64,000 nt of DNA from Polydactylus sextarius (GCA_016801845.1 CM028909.1:9222813-9286812); one strand, 5' to 3'. Positions 25,673 to 39,640 are shown, counted from the stretch's first letter. A program made the numbers and translations. Notes: generated by a model not told the origin, from the letters alone.

Positions 25673-26232
25673 AAATCCATGGTTCTGGTGGGTAGCGTGG
25701 GGAATGTAGCATCATATCTGGGATGGACAGGATGTCTTGAATCAGGAAAGGAGGAGGGAGCCGGGGAGTCAACATGAAGACAGGTCCTTATGGAGAAGAA
25801 GGGGTTTGGAGTAATGGAAGTGTTTCAGCGCTACAGACAGGGTGAGACAGAGACAAAAAAAAACATTTAGTTCAACCGAAATTAAAATAAATAAATAAAT
25901 AAATAACTTAAAAAGGGGAGGGTAATATATTAGGATAAACAAATCAATACAACATGTAAAGGATCAACAAGATAGGGGTAATTTGTCAATGAAAGATAAA
26001 TAAAATTTAAAAAATACATATTTTGTAGTCATTTTATAGCCCAAATTGGTTAACTCTGGATAACATTTACTGCAAAAATACAAGTAATTGTTCTGAATAT
26101 TTATGACTGTTTATTTGATATTTTAGAGCATTCGTTTATCACTTTTTTAATGTTCCGAACATAATCTAACTGTTATACTGATCCAGATTAAGAAGTTTTG
26201 TATCGAGCACAAATCTTCTGGTTATTTTAGGT

Positions 26233-29200
26233 TCATCGCCTGCGTGATGATTTGGAGTGTGAGCTCCGGGCTCTGCCTGATGTGGCCTGAGCTTTATTGC
26301 CAGAGCTCTTAATAATATTAGTGTGCGATTCCTCACTGGTTCTGCTTGTGGAGGTGGATGATCTACGTCTAGACTCTCTATAGACCCCCGTCATCTTGGT
26401 CTTACCAGATGGATTGTGAACAGAGAGTGATGTGGTTGTCAGGGCCCCTGAAGATTTAGCATTCGACTGAGAAGAGACCTTGTCTGACTGAAATGTGCTA
26501 CGGCATGCAGCTGCTGCTTGCACAGAATTGGACCTGTGAGTCGGTGGTTGTTTTCTTCGCACAGAAGTATCGTTGGGTTTTAGATCAGGCTTTTGTTTAC
26601 TTTCACTCCATGCTTCAGATGTGTTAGGATAAACACACAAAGCTTTGGAAGAGGTTAGATTATCTACCGAGGAAGAAAACGAAGAAGACTTTAGTTTGGA
26701 GGAAGAGGAGGGTACAGAGTGAGTTGTGATGAACGTGTCCTGTCGCGTAGGCACTGAAGCCCTCCGGCTTGATGCCCCCTTCCTCGAATCACTGACTTGT
26801 GCTTTCACCATTACCTCACTGCTCACAGAACTGGTGGAAGATTTCCGCGTCAGGGAGCCAACAGAGCTCAACTCTGCGTTAAAAACATCACTGACACTAC
26901 GACTTCGAATAAAAGTGGCGTCTCGTGGGAGAGCCTTGCCTCTACGAGCTCTGCTGCTCGTCTGGGTGGGGTTGTCGGGATAAAGAGAGAGAGGGGTTCT
27001 TACAGGGCTTGTGTGAAGACTTCGGGTTAGAGCTCGCAGGTGGTGCGTGGCCATGGTAGGAACGCTGCTGCCAAGAACTGGGCTGGACCGCGGACTGCTC
27101 CTCATTGGGGTGCGAGCAGGGCTGCTCCGGGGACTCCGAGGGGCCCGGCCCGACTTGGTGGCCAGTTCTTTGGCCCGGGAGCGGCGAGGGCTGCTGTTCA
27201 AGCTGTGGGGAGACAGAGGAGCCTCCAGGTCCTCCAGCCGCTGAGTGAGAGCCAGTTTCTGCTGGATGGCCATACGCAGCAGAGAATTCAATGTCTTCTT
27301 CTCATCCTCGGCTGCTGCCAGCTGCCTCTGCATCTCATCCAGCTGGGTGACATACTGGTCACACCTGAGAGATGCAGAAACAATGAAGATGCAACATGCA
27401 CGAGCAGGCAAGACCAAACACTCAGGATGCAACCAAAGATTACTGTCATTACTGATTAATCTAGAGGATTTGCAGATTAATGGTTTACTTGTTAAATCTA
27501 CATCAAGTTACACAGATTACTGACGTGACCTCTTCACACTGGTTCTGTTTTTATAACAAAATAACTAAATTTACATTTATGTGCAACAAAAATCCACAAG
27601 TGCTCAATGTCAAAAATTTATATGACTTATTAACTAACAAATATATGAGTAATTAATAGAATTTGATGTTGCTCAACTACTAATAGTAGTTAAGAGCAGG
27701 AACAAAGGGGAAGATGACAACAGCAAGAACATAACTGAGGACATGACCTTAAGACCGGACACTCCCTTTTGATTGTATTTCATAGAAATGCAGTAACTCA
27801 GGCTGTCCACATGATGGCACTACGACACTAATTTATGAGCATGAGGAGCTCCTTAAGCTGTAATCTTTAGCCTGACGCAACATGCAGTAGTAGTCCTTGA
27901 CCACTGTCTCTTCCCAAATCCTTCTTAAGGATAATCAAGTGCTTGCTCATAACAGTCTGGAAAGGGACTAGACGGTTAAATGAAGTGTCCAACAAGATTG
28001 TCTGTCTTTCAGTCACAAACACATATGCTACATGCTGCTGTCCAGTGCAAAAACAGCAAAAAAAAAGACAATTAGTTCACTCACTCAACCCAATACAAAG
28101 CACTTCTCCCTACAATTATCATGCCCACTGATGTTTAGAAGAGGTTAGTAATTAGTGAGTCAAGTGTTTTTTTTTTTTTGTAAGTAAAACCCTCGATATC
28201 ACCTTCCCACTCCTATGCCCCCCACCCCCCACCGTCCCTTCTGTCTCCCACCAACATTAAGTTTCTCCTTCCCTAAGGTGACCTGGCTTGGTGGGACAAA
28301 TCTGTCCTTGCCTCCTCCCCCGTCGGCACAGGGCAGAGCATGTGGTTCGTAATCTTCATGTGAACCAGTGGATTGTCCACGGGCGTAATAAGCGAGGTAA
28401 GCTTATTACATGAGTGGTAGCAAAAGCTGCACCACAACAAGACGACCATTACTAAGCACGAAGAACATTAAAAACTGATAATAAAACTTGACAATTAGAG
28501 CTAATTAACACATTTCATTTAAATGTTTGTGGAAATTAAAGGCATCAACAATCTTTGTACGTCACAAAGATTGTGACAATGTGACAAAACATCTTACAAA
28601 ACGTCCACGTAGAAAACTTATCTTACACATGGAAATGAAATCTTACCGACTGGCGAACATGACTCTGAGTGATGAGAAGGTGGCAGCGTCCTCCTTCAGG
28701 GCTTTGAGCTCGTTCCTCAGCTTCATCATCGTCTCTGACACCATGCTCTTCTCCGTCTCATACTTGGTTTTCAAATTGGACAGGGCCAACTCAGCAGTCT
28801 GAATTGACAAAAAAAGTACAGTTACATTATCATATGTTAATACAATATAATATCCCATGATTACTCAAAGCGCAAAGTGGCGTGCTCAGTGTAGAGTTTC
28901 ATGCATGATCTATGCGCAACAGATAAAATATGTACAGATACACAATACACAAATTTTACGCCAACAGCCCTGTCATACCTTCGTGCGACTCTGCAGCAGA
29001 ATAGGTGGTGTACAACTTAAATAATAATAATTAAAAAAAAAACTTTATTTTCCCATTCCATGTGACTACAACATGTTTATTATTTGAGAGAAATCTGTAT
29101 TGGTGCTTGGAAGGTCAATGAAAAAAACACAGCTTTGATTGTGATAAGAGTGTGTCACAGGACAGGGGTCTTTGTCACTCTCAGCCCTGGTCTTTTGACT

Positions 29201-32200
29201 GAAAGCTTTGGCCATTGGTCCTTAAAAGAGGGCTCTCAAATGACTCATAGTCGAAGGTCTAAGTCTAGTTTGTCCCTCTCATGTGATCAATCTTTACATA
29301 TCTGTGACTCGAATGAATAACAACAAAAGTCTTACTTGCTAATTACATCACATGCACAAACAGGGGACCAACAATGTCACAGAAATCAGACTTGAGAAGG
29401 AAAACTATTGCAAGTGAGCCTGGCCCTGCCAAGAAGATTATCTTGAGTGTTTATAGTCTTTATAGTGTGTGTGTGTGTGAGAAAGAGAGAGAGAGAGAGA
29501 GAAAGGGAGAGTGACAGCTCAGGTGCAGACAGAAGCAGGTCATGCAGTGCTTGGAGAACAGGGAAGGGAGGGAGGGTGGAAAGAGGTTCAGCCTCACACT
29601 GTGCTCAAGATGCAGAACCATGTGAGCCCAAGGGACCGTGTGGATGAGACAAAGAGGACTGCTTATGTTAAGATTATACATGTATGATACTGAAGAAAGA
29701 GGTTTGCTCTCTTACCTTAACAGGACAATTTTAATCTCAAAATTAAGATTTCAAAACAGGTAATTCCCCCATGTAACAATGAAGCTGTACACAGGATTTT
29801 TTGTGTATACGGAGAAAAAAACAAACAAGGTCTTTCAAAGTCAACCAAAATGGCGAAATGTAGGAAGGCTTCACCTACCTGTTTGTTGGCCTTGAGGACA
29901 GTCCTGAGAGTAGCAATCTGTTCTCTCTTGGTGCTAAGAAGGGACTTGAGTTTTAGTACTTCTTCCAAGAGGCTCTCAGCATCACGCTCTGCCTCTCCAC
30001 TGCTGCTGAGGCCTGAGTAAGGCATCGCACCCCTCTGACGACAGAGGTCCACTGCAACCTGAGGGTATATAAAGGCACTTGAGGACAACAGTTTCATTTC
30101 TCATAGATTTGGTATTTGTTTTTTTCTGTGCAGTATTAAAAAGGCCACAATTTTAAAACCCTAAAATCAACTAAACAACTATGTTTAATCTACGTTCCTA
30201 GTGGTTCCTTACCACGCTGTTTTCTTAAAGCATTCTCTGTAATAGAAGCCACAACAACCTGACCCCTGATAATCCAATCCATTCAAACCCACACACGTGT
30301 TAACCAGGCGCACATCAGGCTGCAGATTTGTTCAGACACAGGAGCTGCTCAGCTACATTTAACAGTCTGAGCTAAGCATTAAGTTCAGTGAACTTTATAC
30401 ATGAGGGGAAAAGGTCTTCACCCAGAACTTAAGACAGGCATTCACTGATCAGGCTACAACGAGGGAGTTAGACAATATGCTCTGGTTCTAACTTTCAGTT
30501 CATGAACAATCAACTGGTAGCAGAGTAGCAGTCTAATAAATGTCTGTGAGAAGCAGAGCTGTCTTACCCGCAGGTGTTTGATCTGGCAACGGATGACTGC
30601 TACCAGGTTGCGAACATTGCAAGGGTCCCTGAAGTCCAGGGTGGGGGACCCAGGGCAGTTAGGAGACTCTACACTGGCTCCTGCACTGTCTACCTCGCCC
30701 ATTAATTGCAGAGCTGCAGCTTTAGAGATGAACATGTCATTGACTCGAGGCTTCTTCTGGGTGTTGTGCTGAGGGTACACATTGTGTGCTCTTCTTGCAC
30801 TGCTTCCTCCACCACTTGCCCTGGCACCATCACGGTAATAGTCCAGGGTGACACGTTTGGGTGTCAGATTGTTGCACACACAGATGTGGTGATAGAGGTT
30901 GGACAGCTCCTCGGAGAAGGCCAGCAGCTCTTCCTGGGCGACACTTAGGTGCCCTTCTGAATCATTCGCCACTTTCCTTGTGGCTCCGATCTCCTTCTCG
31001 AGCTCACCGATGCGTTCCTGGTCCTGTTTGCTAGACTTGATGCATTGACGGATCTTGTCAGCCAGCTCCTGGGCTTCTCCCCTCCAGCGATCCTTCTCCA
31101 GCTTGTAGCGCTGCTCCAGAGTGTTATAACGAGCTCCTGCCTGAGACAGTTCATCTCGCAGCTTCAGAAGCTCTTCACTGGCTGAACGCATGCGCGCCTC
31201 CAGCACCTCCTTGCTCTTTGTGTCTACCTCATAGTCAAAGCATCCATTGCCATCTCCATTCTCCGTCTCATCTGCCTTGTCGTCCGCTTCCTGGTTGTGC
31301 TGCTGGCTGTTCTGCACGGCCTCCAGCTGTTTGGTGAGAGAACCAACCTTGTCCTCTTGCTGACCGAGTGCCTGTTTGGACATCACCAGCTGCATCTGCA
31401 GTTCCTCCACTTTGCTAGCCAGGCCAGACTTCTCTCGTTCTGCCTGGGTACATACACAAGAGATAAAACTTGTGAGTTCTGAACATATACATCTAAAATT
31501 AGTTAAATAAGCCAGCTTTCAACTGGTTGAAAAAAAACTATAATAGGTCTGTAAGCCCCTGATTGTTGATTATTTTCTATAAAACAAATGGGCACTTTCT
31601 ACAACACCAATTTATCCCCCGACCACCTCTACCCTTAATGCATTTTTCATGTAAAAAAAAAAAAATAGGCTGACCTCATTCTGCTCCACACTGCCAACAT
31701 CTGGTGTGTAGGGTGACCCAACCCCCAATTTGAGTGCATCATAAATAATAGATTTCCTTCAGACAGAGAGGAATGACATCCTCCAATTTCCAGAGTAACT
31801 CCTAATTTGTGAAGCACAACTGTCTCAAGTGGGAGCTGTTGAAACTGCTTGGTGAAGTAGATAATGCAAACTAGTCTCAGGTGTTTTTTTTTTTACTGGT
31901 ACAGAAAGAACAACGCTAACATATGGCGGATGTGGTTTAGAGGTTTAGAGCAGGAAGCAGCAAACACCCGTGTCAACAGTTTAAGTCACACAATCTAACC
32001 TGAGTGACTGCATCACTGTTCAGCTTAATGAAAAGTCACCAAAACCATAACCTGTACAGTTGTCATTTCTCACTTTTACACTTCATTCAGCTATTTCAAC
32101 ACATCTAACAGAGTGGTACATGTTAGGACCCGTCCATGATGTAACCTGCCCTCACATACAGTCACCAGTAACCCATGTGACCTTTAACAGTACAATCAGT

Positions 32201-35200
32201 TTGAAAAATGGTTGGGTGGATGATGTTCTGTTTCTTACCTGTAGGAGTTGCTGTTTCAGTTTCTGACTGTCTGAAAAGTGCAGCTCGCTCAGTAGGTCCG
32301 ACACCAACCCAGAAGCTGGAGCACGCAGGAATACGTCGCTGGTTCGCGGAGTAGAGCAGCAATGGATGAGGCCGTTACTTTTGGAGCCCCCCAAGCGAGG
32401 AGGGTGAGCAGAACTGGGAGCAGACCCAGGACCATTGTTATAGCCGCTGTCCTGGTCCTCTCCCTCACCTTCGCCTACCCCCTCTCCTCCCTGGCCCTCC
32501 TCCTGGCTGTCACCTAGCTGCTCCAAGTGAAGCTCCAGGTTCCCCACAGCTTCAAAGGGGCTAAGGGTCAGGGAAGAGAGCTCTCTCCGCAGACTGTTCT
32601 TCTGCTCCCTCTCCTCCTTCAGGGCTTCCAGGGCCTCATCCAGCTGATTCTCTGCTATCTCCCTCAGCCTCGCTGCCTCCTCCAGCTGAGCTCGCAGCTC
32701 ATCCTGCTCCTCATTCTTCTGGGTCAGCTCCAGTTTTATTGATTCAAACTCAACCTGAAATGTGATAAAGGACATATTTTGTATACCTTTTTATATGAAA
32801 GATGTGGATGCAAATTTGCCCTCGACATGCAAATGCATCTGTGCATTCAGTAAAATTGTGTTTTAGCCACATATCAAGATGACTCGAGTAGAGAAATGGA
32901 AAATCCATGGGAAAATATAACTGATGGTGATAATTTTACTATGACCAGGAATTATAATTTCCCTTGTTAATTATATATAGTTTCATCACCTAATGTATTT
33001 TACACATTTTAATAACAAAATATTTTTAAAAATCAAAATTGCACAGCAGGTTCAACAAAATATTCAGTCATTTCATACTGGCACATGATGCTGTTTCCTG
33101 CCTGTTTTCAAAAAACAAATATCCTACAAGCGGCATTAAGATTACATAGGGTTTCATCTAAAATTGTTTCTGAGAAACTGTAAATGAATGACAGCGTTTT
33201 ATCCAAAAGTCAGGTCAACAGCAGGTCAGGCACACGCAAACAAAGACTGCTCTGCATTTAGAAACAGTCATGGACAATTTGTCTTGGCAGAGCTGATACA
33301 TACACAAACAGCCAATCTCCACTTGGAAGGACTCGTCTCACACTTTCAAGAATTGAAACAGGGACAGTTTCACATAACTAGTTTACATAACAACCACCAC
33401 CAACACTGAACATCCTTTATCATGCCATCCATTTTGTCGAGCACACAGAGGAAGGTATGTGATGTTTACAATTCCCAGACTACGTGAATCACACGGTCAT
33501 AAATGTGATTTCAGGATTAGTTTAACCCCATAAAGACTGGACCAATCTGTTCTTCTAAAAAAATAAAATCATCTTCATCCTGAAGCATTTTTGAGAGTAA
33601 AGTGATGACGCCTGTACAATATCTTGTTATATGTATTAAACAGGAAACTGCATGAATTACTAGATTGGAATCTGGTTGCTTCTGTGCCACTTTTAACTAT
33701 AAATTCTTTTCTGTGGCATATGGCCAGAGAAATAGCTTTCAAGGGAAGTGGCCACGCTGGGAACTCACTGACAAATGGAAAAATGATTATTCAATGATAT
33801 ATAAGCTACTTAATATCAATTTCCCAGCAACTGGTCATTCCAGTTTCTTGACAACTGGCCAATTTGTAATCCAGTTCTGCAGTTTGTCAACAAACATAAG
33901 GGATAGTTGTAGTTTGTGGCCTGTGAAGCAGGTTTACTCTTGTACAGGAAAGAGTAACACAAAAGTCAGTGCACTACAACAATGACCATCAACACGTGCT
34001 TCACTAACACAAAGAGTACATAAGCCATAAAACAAAATCAGGAAATGAATCAGAAACAACAATAAGGCACGTCATTCAGATAAACATCTCCCACTTAATC
34101 ATAGTGAGTTTAGTTTAACTGCTATTTGTTAAGCATTGCTACAATTTTACTCTTTAACCATGTATTCATTTACAAATACAGCAAGTAGATAAAACTTGAT
34201 TGTATTTGTGATGTTGTAGTTTGAGTAATAACTGACCTGATTCTCCTTGAGCACAGACACCTGTTTCTGCAGAGATATGTTTTCTTCTTCAAGTTCGCCA
34301 TTGTCCTGCAACTGGCGTAGCTCACGTACTTTGTATTCCTTGATTTCATCCCTCAGATGGCCCTTTTCTGCCTCCAGACACTCACACTCCTGTGGAAAAT
34401 AACATGCTGTCAATTAATTATGAAGTACAAATTAACAGATTCATGTGATGCACAGTTAATTATACACTGGGAATGGGTCTACACAGTTAATAGATTCTCT
34501 AGTGATTCACTTCTGTGCATCATGAAGAGATGATGCATGATACTACACAGTGAAACACCAGTGTACAGGTGCCCTGCGTACACCACACCTTCTTTAACTG
34601 GGTGGAGACCACGCCCAGTCTCTCGATCTCAGCGTGGGCATTGCTCAGAGCAAGGCGTGTTTGCTTGAGCTCTGCTTGGACTTCCTCTATGCGGGTTGCC
34701 ATGGCAGCCTCCTTCGTGGCAGTCTCCTGCAGCAGACTCTCCTCCCGGCACTCTCCATCAGCAGCTGCCCGCTTCTGGCTGCTCACAGTATCTGCAAATG
34801 CCTTAAGACAAACAAAAAAAGGTTAATAAAATGTTCAAACTTGCCGGTTCCAGTTTGTTACACATCAGGACAACATATGCAGTGCTTATAAAATAAAGCA
34901 TTCATGCTGTGCTACTCATATCTAGGCCAGGAATATAGATATCTTCAACAAAGGAAAGGAAACAGAGTTTCCCCGACAGCTACCCACCGAAACCTGATCT
35001 TAGTGAGGCAATAGTCATTATGGATCGGTAACAAGACACCACAGACCTTCAGTGCATCTTCTATGCAATTCAGTGTATTTTTATTGAGCAAATGTGATAA
35101 TATGAGCATCATACGCTAAACTTAACATTAGTGTAACATTATTTCTTTACAGTTTGACATAAATAGTAACCATGACACATTATGCATGACTGACTGCTGA

Positions 35201-37182
35201 TGTAAGAAATAAATTACGTGTTAAATGAAATGGGCATGCTACTAAACATGCTCAACTGAGCATCTAAGCGTGGTTATATAATGATGCCATTATACAAGAC
35301 GAGTCCACGAGTTTTGTTAAAACTTTGCCAAAGCCTAAGTAGGTACGCAGCCAAGAAAGTGGCTTTACAGAGATTATTAAGAAACACGTCGTCTGTGCTG
35401 TACCTTTACGTCCCTCCAGAATGTTAGCGCTTTGCTCGATATGTTTGATATTTATTGCTAAATGTTCAAATACCTACAAGAGGATTAAAACATTATTTCT
35501 CTTTTAATTTGAACAGGTAGTTAGAACAAATACAAAATCTGCCCACATGATGGGACTGATTTTTATGGGATTACTTTCTTACATAAACCAGTTTTTAAAT
35601 TATGCCTGTTCTGGTAATACTGAATACCTTCCAGGGCCATCTGGCATTTTTGTGACATATACATCAACTCCTCAGACATCTTCTAGTCTTTCAGCACTCA
35701 TACATATACAAATGCCATCACCAAAGGATCACCAGTTGGATTGCATCTGTTCAAAGTATAATGCACAATGGTACAACTAAAAAATAAAAAACTAAATGAT
35801 GGAAAACACATGGTTTAAAATACCAAAGTAGGCTAAATGAAAGGCAGATGTAACAATACATCTGTGAAAGGCATAAACTGTGTGATAAATTGAGCTTTGA
35901 CATTTGAGTGCTGCTAACATAATCCCATCTTTAATCCTTTAAAGGTTTGTTCTTTTTAAAGTGAACAAACAAAATGCAGGATGTTAAAAAAAAATACTGG
36001 CTGTGCTTTGGAATTTTCTTAATGATCAAACTGTCTTTTCTCTGACGCTATCGGCATCAGGTGGCATGCAACAGCAAAACTGACTCAATCTGTGGTCATA
36101 AACATCTCCATTGAAAGTATAGCACGCTGTAACAGAGCAGTTACTGTGGTAACAGAAAGACAGAATTATCAAAAGGCGCTGAAAAGATGAGCAATCAAAT
36201 TCATGTGATTACTCACTGGTATGTGTGAAGAGAAAACAACTGGTTCTTTATAGAGCTACTCAGTACTTTGCATTGCTCATCAGTATCAATTACAACAAAC
36301 AGACAGATTGTGTCTTCATAAAATGTCAGCCATTGAAACATTCACTGCATTTATATTGTTCAAACTGTGTGATTTGAAACCACACAGTAACAGAAACTTT
36401 AGTACAGTAGATGAATCAATAAAAATGGCATAATATTACTGTTACACTGCATCATTTTTATAATAATTTACCAACATATTATGTTTGTTAGCATACTTCT
36501 TAACTTTAAAGGGGTTGATATAATTATTGTTTTCCTTCTTTCTGTATTATTCTCTGGGCAGGGGGAGACATTGAAAATACAATGAACATGCTGGAGCAGA
36601 TAAAACTGATCAGACCTATCAACACAGGAAATCCACGTCAGTGAAAAACATCAAGTTTCATTTAGTATTAAATCAGATGGTCCCTGTGAAATCTGAATAC
36701 AGAGATACTTGTATCAGTTGTAAACACTAAACCACACTTAAGGCAGGAAAACACATGAATAATGTTTAAGAGAAACCTCAAGAAAAACAAAGGTCACATG
36801 GTCTCAGCTTGTTATTGGAAAACACTATCTGGAAAGTTGGCAAATCTTCCCAAACCCTAATGAAAAATCTATACTGTGTTTGTTTGTCTATCTATATAAA
36901 TAAAACCAGGAAGGCCTGGGGTGTTCCTACCTCTTTTAGCTGCTGTAGCTCCACTTTGAGAGTTTCATGCTCCTCTTCCAGCTGCCTGTGTTTCATCTTG
37001 AGAGCAACACTTTCCTCCAACACAACCAAACCATAGCGGGCTGCCTGTTGCTTCTCTTCTGTGGCCTCCTGGAGCTCCAGCGTCAGCCTTACCACCTCGG
37101 CCTTCAAGTCTCTACCCCCCATTTCTGCTTCCCCTTCACCCTCCATCGCTGCTCCTGCTGGGTCTGCATCCGCCTCCAGCAT
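26233..37182 (-). CDS. bicd2: Bicaudal-D homolog (BICD1/2-like dynein adaptor) with long C-terminal tail
   Basis: Complete CDS, about 1157 aa. Coding exons: 37182-36931, 34801-34589, 34389-34237, 32754-32239, 31443-30568, 30058-29879, 28798-28647, 27364-26233; all in phase. BICD proteins are coiled-coil adaptors linking dynein/dynactin to RAB6 vesicles or RANBP2. Visible landmarks: CC1-box AARYG (47-51) that binds dynein light intermediate chain; ELEEENISLQKQVSVL; LVSDLLSELHFS; EELSNLYHHICVCNN; and the highly conserved C-terminal cargo coiled coil (about 700-828: KLKSLLSTKREQIATLRTV, LKALKEDAATFSSLR, LTQRLEDLE). It then adds about 329 Ser/Arg/Pro-rich residues not in human BICD2 as I recall it. 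Middle regions are diverged from both BICD1 and BICD2, so it may be an extra paralogue; the symbol is approximate. Confidence 0.88.
29465..29510. repeat. (GT)n(GA)n microsatellite
   Basis: Short GT run passing into a GA run, in an intron of the Bicaudal-D gene. Confidence 0.85.
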
Positions 37183-37236
37183 TGTTGCTTGGCCTCCCAC
37201 TTGTCTGCCAACGTACTATTGGGACACCTGCCTCCT

Positions 37237-37254
37237 TCACTCCTCCACTCTCAT
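37237..37254 (-). promoter_or_regulatory. Five-codon upstream ORF in Bicaudal-D 5' UTR
   Basis: In the 5' UTR part of the second exon (acceptor at 37264-37265, exon from 37263) an ATG is followed by four codons and TGA. It ends 54 bases before the main start at 37182 and is the only upstream ATG in that exon part. It would be translated first by scanning ribosomes. Confidence 0.55.
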
Positions 37255-37539
37255 TACTCCGCACTACAAAAACAAAACACAAAGATGGTGGTTATGAAAC
37301 TACTTAGAACAATGGCCAGGATGGAAAAGAGGTTTTGCAATAATCATACTGTGACACAACTGAACAAATTACATGGGGCAAAATTTAACTTTGACACCGG
37401 TTGAATAGGAAAACACCTCTACTTGAACTTAAAAGGATGAACGGCCACTATGCAAATCAAAGCCATAAATTATTTAACTGATGCAGTTTTCAAATATACA
37501 TTTTACTTATGTACATTAACTCAAGCATAGGGCATCAGC

Positions 37540-37700
37540 ACAGTTATAACATACTTTAGTATTTCCATTTTCTGCTACTTTATACTTCTACTCCTGTATA
37601 TTTCTGAGGAAATTAATGTCCTTATAATTGCCTAATGCAGATTCAGATATATTATACAAAAATATATCTGTAACACGTTATGTATTACAATAGATTAATA
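37540..37700. repeat. Dispersed teleost repeat fragment in Bicaudal-D intron 1
   Basis: Contains TAGTATTTCCATTTTCTGCT and CTTTATACTTCTACTCC, phrases of an AT-rich repeat I recall from many fish genomes (often with AAGTACATTTACTCAAGTAC). A second member is at about 39430. Family name not known to me. Confidence 0.5.
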
Positions 37701-38602
37701 TGGAAGCAATATAAGCTTATAGGTAGCATATTGCTGATATTCACCTCTTTAAATAAGTTCATAGGATCGAGTTATTATTGAAAATCGTTAATAGTGATTT
37801 CTTACCTCTCTGTAGTTATCAGGTTGTAACGTGGATGCAAACACATCAGTAATCAACGTTATCACTTTTCAACATCAGCACCATTACACGCACCACCATA
37901 AGTAGATACTAACTAATGTTAGCTACACCGTTTAAGACAGCGTGTCAATGCTGCATCACCCCGAGTGTCCTCAAAAGTAAAGTAGCCCTGGAAACTACGT
38001 GGATTCATGTTAATTTGACCGCCAGTATTGACTGGGTGGGGCGGAGTCCCCCCATTTCCTCATGTCCTCTTCTCTTACCGAAGATGGAAACACCAGCTGC
38101 CGGTTGTCCCAATGCCAAATGATGCGCATCTGTTTCCCCCTAGCTCACACAAAAGTGCTCCCTCATCACATCAAACGAGAGTAAATTCAATAAAACACTA
38201 GATATTTTGTTCGCTTTCATGTCTATCCGGTTTCCAAAGTAAACTGCTACCTAGACGATGAATATATTCAGACAGAGATAACGTTTCAAAATCTAAGATG
38301 ACACCGGGACTGGAAACAGGACACGGCCGGACAGCTAACACAAGTAGCTTTAGCTCGATATACACAGAAAATGGCACCACAATGCTACTTAGCAACGTCG
38401 AGTTGAAGAATTTGGCTAGCTAGCCTCTCTTAGCTGTATAATTAGCTAAGTTTAAACAGGCTTAGCAATATACATGACACCCACTATCCGGCACATGGGG
38501 TCGTTCTCCTGTCGTAAAGCCAGCTGGATACTGTCATACAAGCTAATTAGCTAACGCTATATGTCTAGTTAGCCTTAGCAACAAAAAAAAACAAATACTT
38601 AC

Positions 38603-38800
38603 CTTCTGGTTTATGTTAAAGATGGGGCCCAGCGACCGTTAACGCCACAACTCCAATGGGAGCTGTCAGGAGCAACGGTTGCTAAACACGCTAGTAGCCA
38701 GGGGGAGCAGCCCGGTAGTGTCTGAAGTGAACAGCCGCTTCCCTTCCTCCCACCCGGTTCTCTCTCTGCGCCGGGAGGTCGAGTGTTAAAAGCGCGCCGA
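38603..38800 (-). promoter_or_regulatory. Bicaudal-D non-coding first exon and promoter
   Basis: The minus strand has a strong donor at 38602-38601 (CCAGAAG then GTAAGT). The preceding 150-190 bases are CpG-rich (CCACCCGG, GCGCCGGG, AGCGCGCCG), typical of a CpG-island promoter with the transcription start somewhere near 38750-38800. An inverted repeat AGCAAC-G-GTTGCT lies at 38671-38683. This exon would splice to the acceptor at 37264. Confidence 0.6.
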
Positions 38801-39029
38801 AAACCCAACAGCGCGTCTGCGCCCTCTAGCTGGACCGAGGAGAACTACAGGCACCCAGCGAACAAGTGCATTACACGTGTATTAAAGTACTGGGAATTAA
38901 GACAAAGCCAGTAAAACCAGATCTCTGACCCCACTCGCACCCATTCACTAAAATGCACTTTAAACACAGAGAATACAGGCTTTTCTCCCAGGACCACTTT
39001 TTCTTTTGGTTGACACTCAGTCCAATATG

Positions 39030-39360
39030 TATATCTCCACAACAATTTGTCATATGTACAGTGTATATATGGTTTACACAAATGTTCATATGCACTTTTG
39101 TCTACATACTGTTGCATATTGTTTATATTCTGATGTATACTGTCTATATGTGTAGTTTATATACATACTGCTGCACATTTGCTCATATCATAGTCTATAC
39201 ATACTCCTTATATTCCTTAGTTATATTTCTATTGTTCATAACTCTTGTAGTGATTTTATTGGTTTTTATCTGTTTCTGATTCACTGATATATCTTTTTTT
39301 TTTTTCTTATTTGTCCGCTGACAGACAAATAAAGGTTCATCTTATCTTCTTATGAGAGAA
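39030..39360 (+). mobile_element. Probable retroposon 3' tail
   Basis: AT-rich run with repeated TGTATATA/TACATACTG phrases ending in a T-rich stretch, then GACAGACAAATAAAGGTTCATCTTATCTT. The ending resembles the 3' UTR and short CTTAT tail of 5'-truncated fish LINEs. No coding part remains. Confidence 0.45.
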
Positions 39361-39424
39361 AACTGTCTGTGTTTATGGTTTAACATATGTTTCTGCTTTT
39401 ACTGAGACAGTTTTTATAATAGTA

Positions 39425-39640
39425 TCATAAAGTAACTAAGTACATTTACTCAAGTGCTGCGCTTATGTACAACTTTACTTTCTATTTTCACTTTTTAATC
39501 TAAAACAGTGCATCATGGTGTATAAGACCATTATGTTTAATGTCCATCTGCAAATAACTAAAGCACTAAAATATAGTTGAATACAAAGTGTAATGTTTCT
39601 CAAATAATGTATTATCCCATAATGGTGATTCTTTACTTAA
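39425..39640 (+). repeat. Dispersed teleost repeat fragment upstream of apex2
   Basis: Begins AAGTAACTAAGTACATTTACTCAAGTGCTG, closely like the start of a repeat common in fish genomes, of which another piece lies at about 37.55 kb. Confidence 0.5.

Larger units (their letters stand above)
22601..26232 (-). other. Intergenic or long 3' UTR of the Bicaudal-D gene
   Basis: No coding frame is convincing. The first AATAAA on the minus strand after the Bicaudal-D stop is at 26110-26115 (plus-strand TTTATT), with more candidates further left, for example near 23200 and 24295, so a short or a 3-kb UTR are both possible. It holds a (CAAA)n run and a poly(T) tract. Confidence 0.45.

Noticed and set aside
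27040..27459. 139-codon plus-strand frame opposite the Bicaudal-D last exon
   Set aside because: A shadow of the Ser/Arg/Pro-rich coding tail; the minus-strand frame continues the conserved coiled coil without a break.
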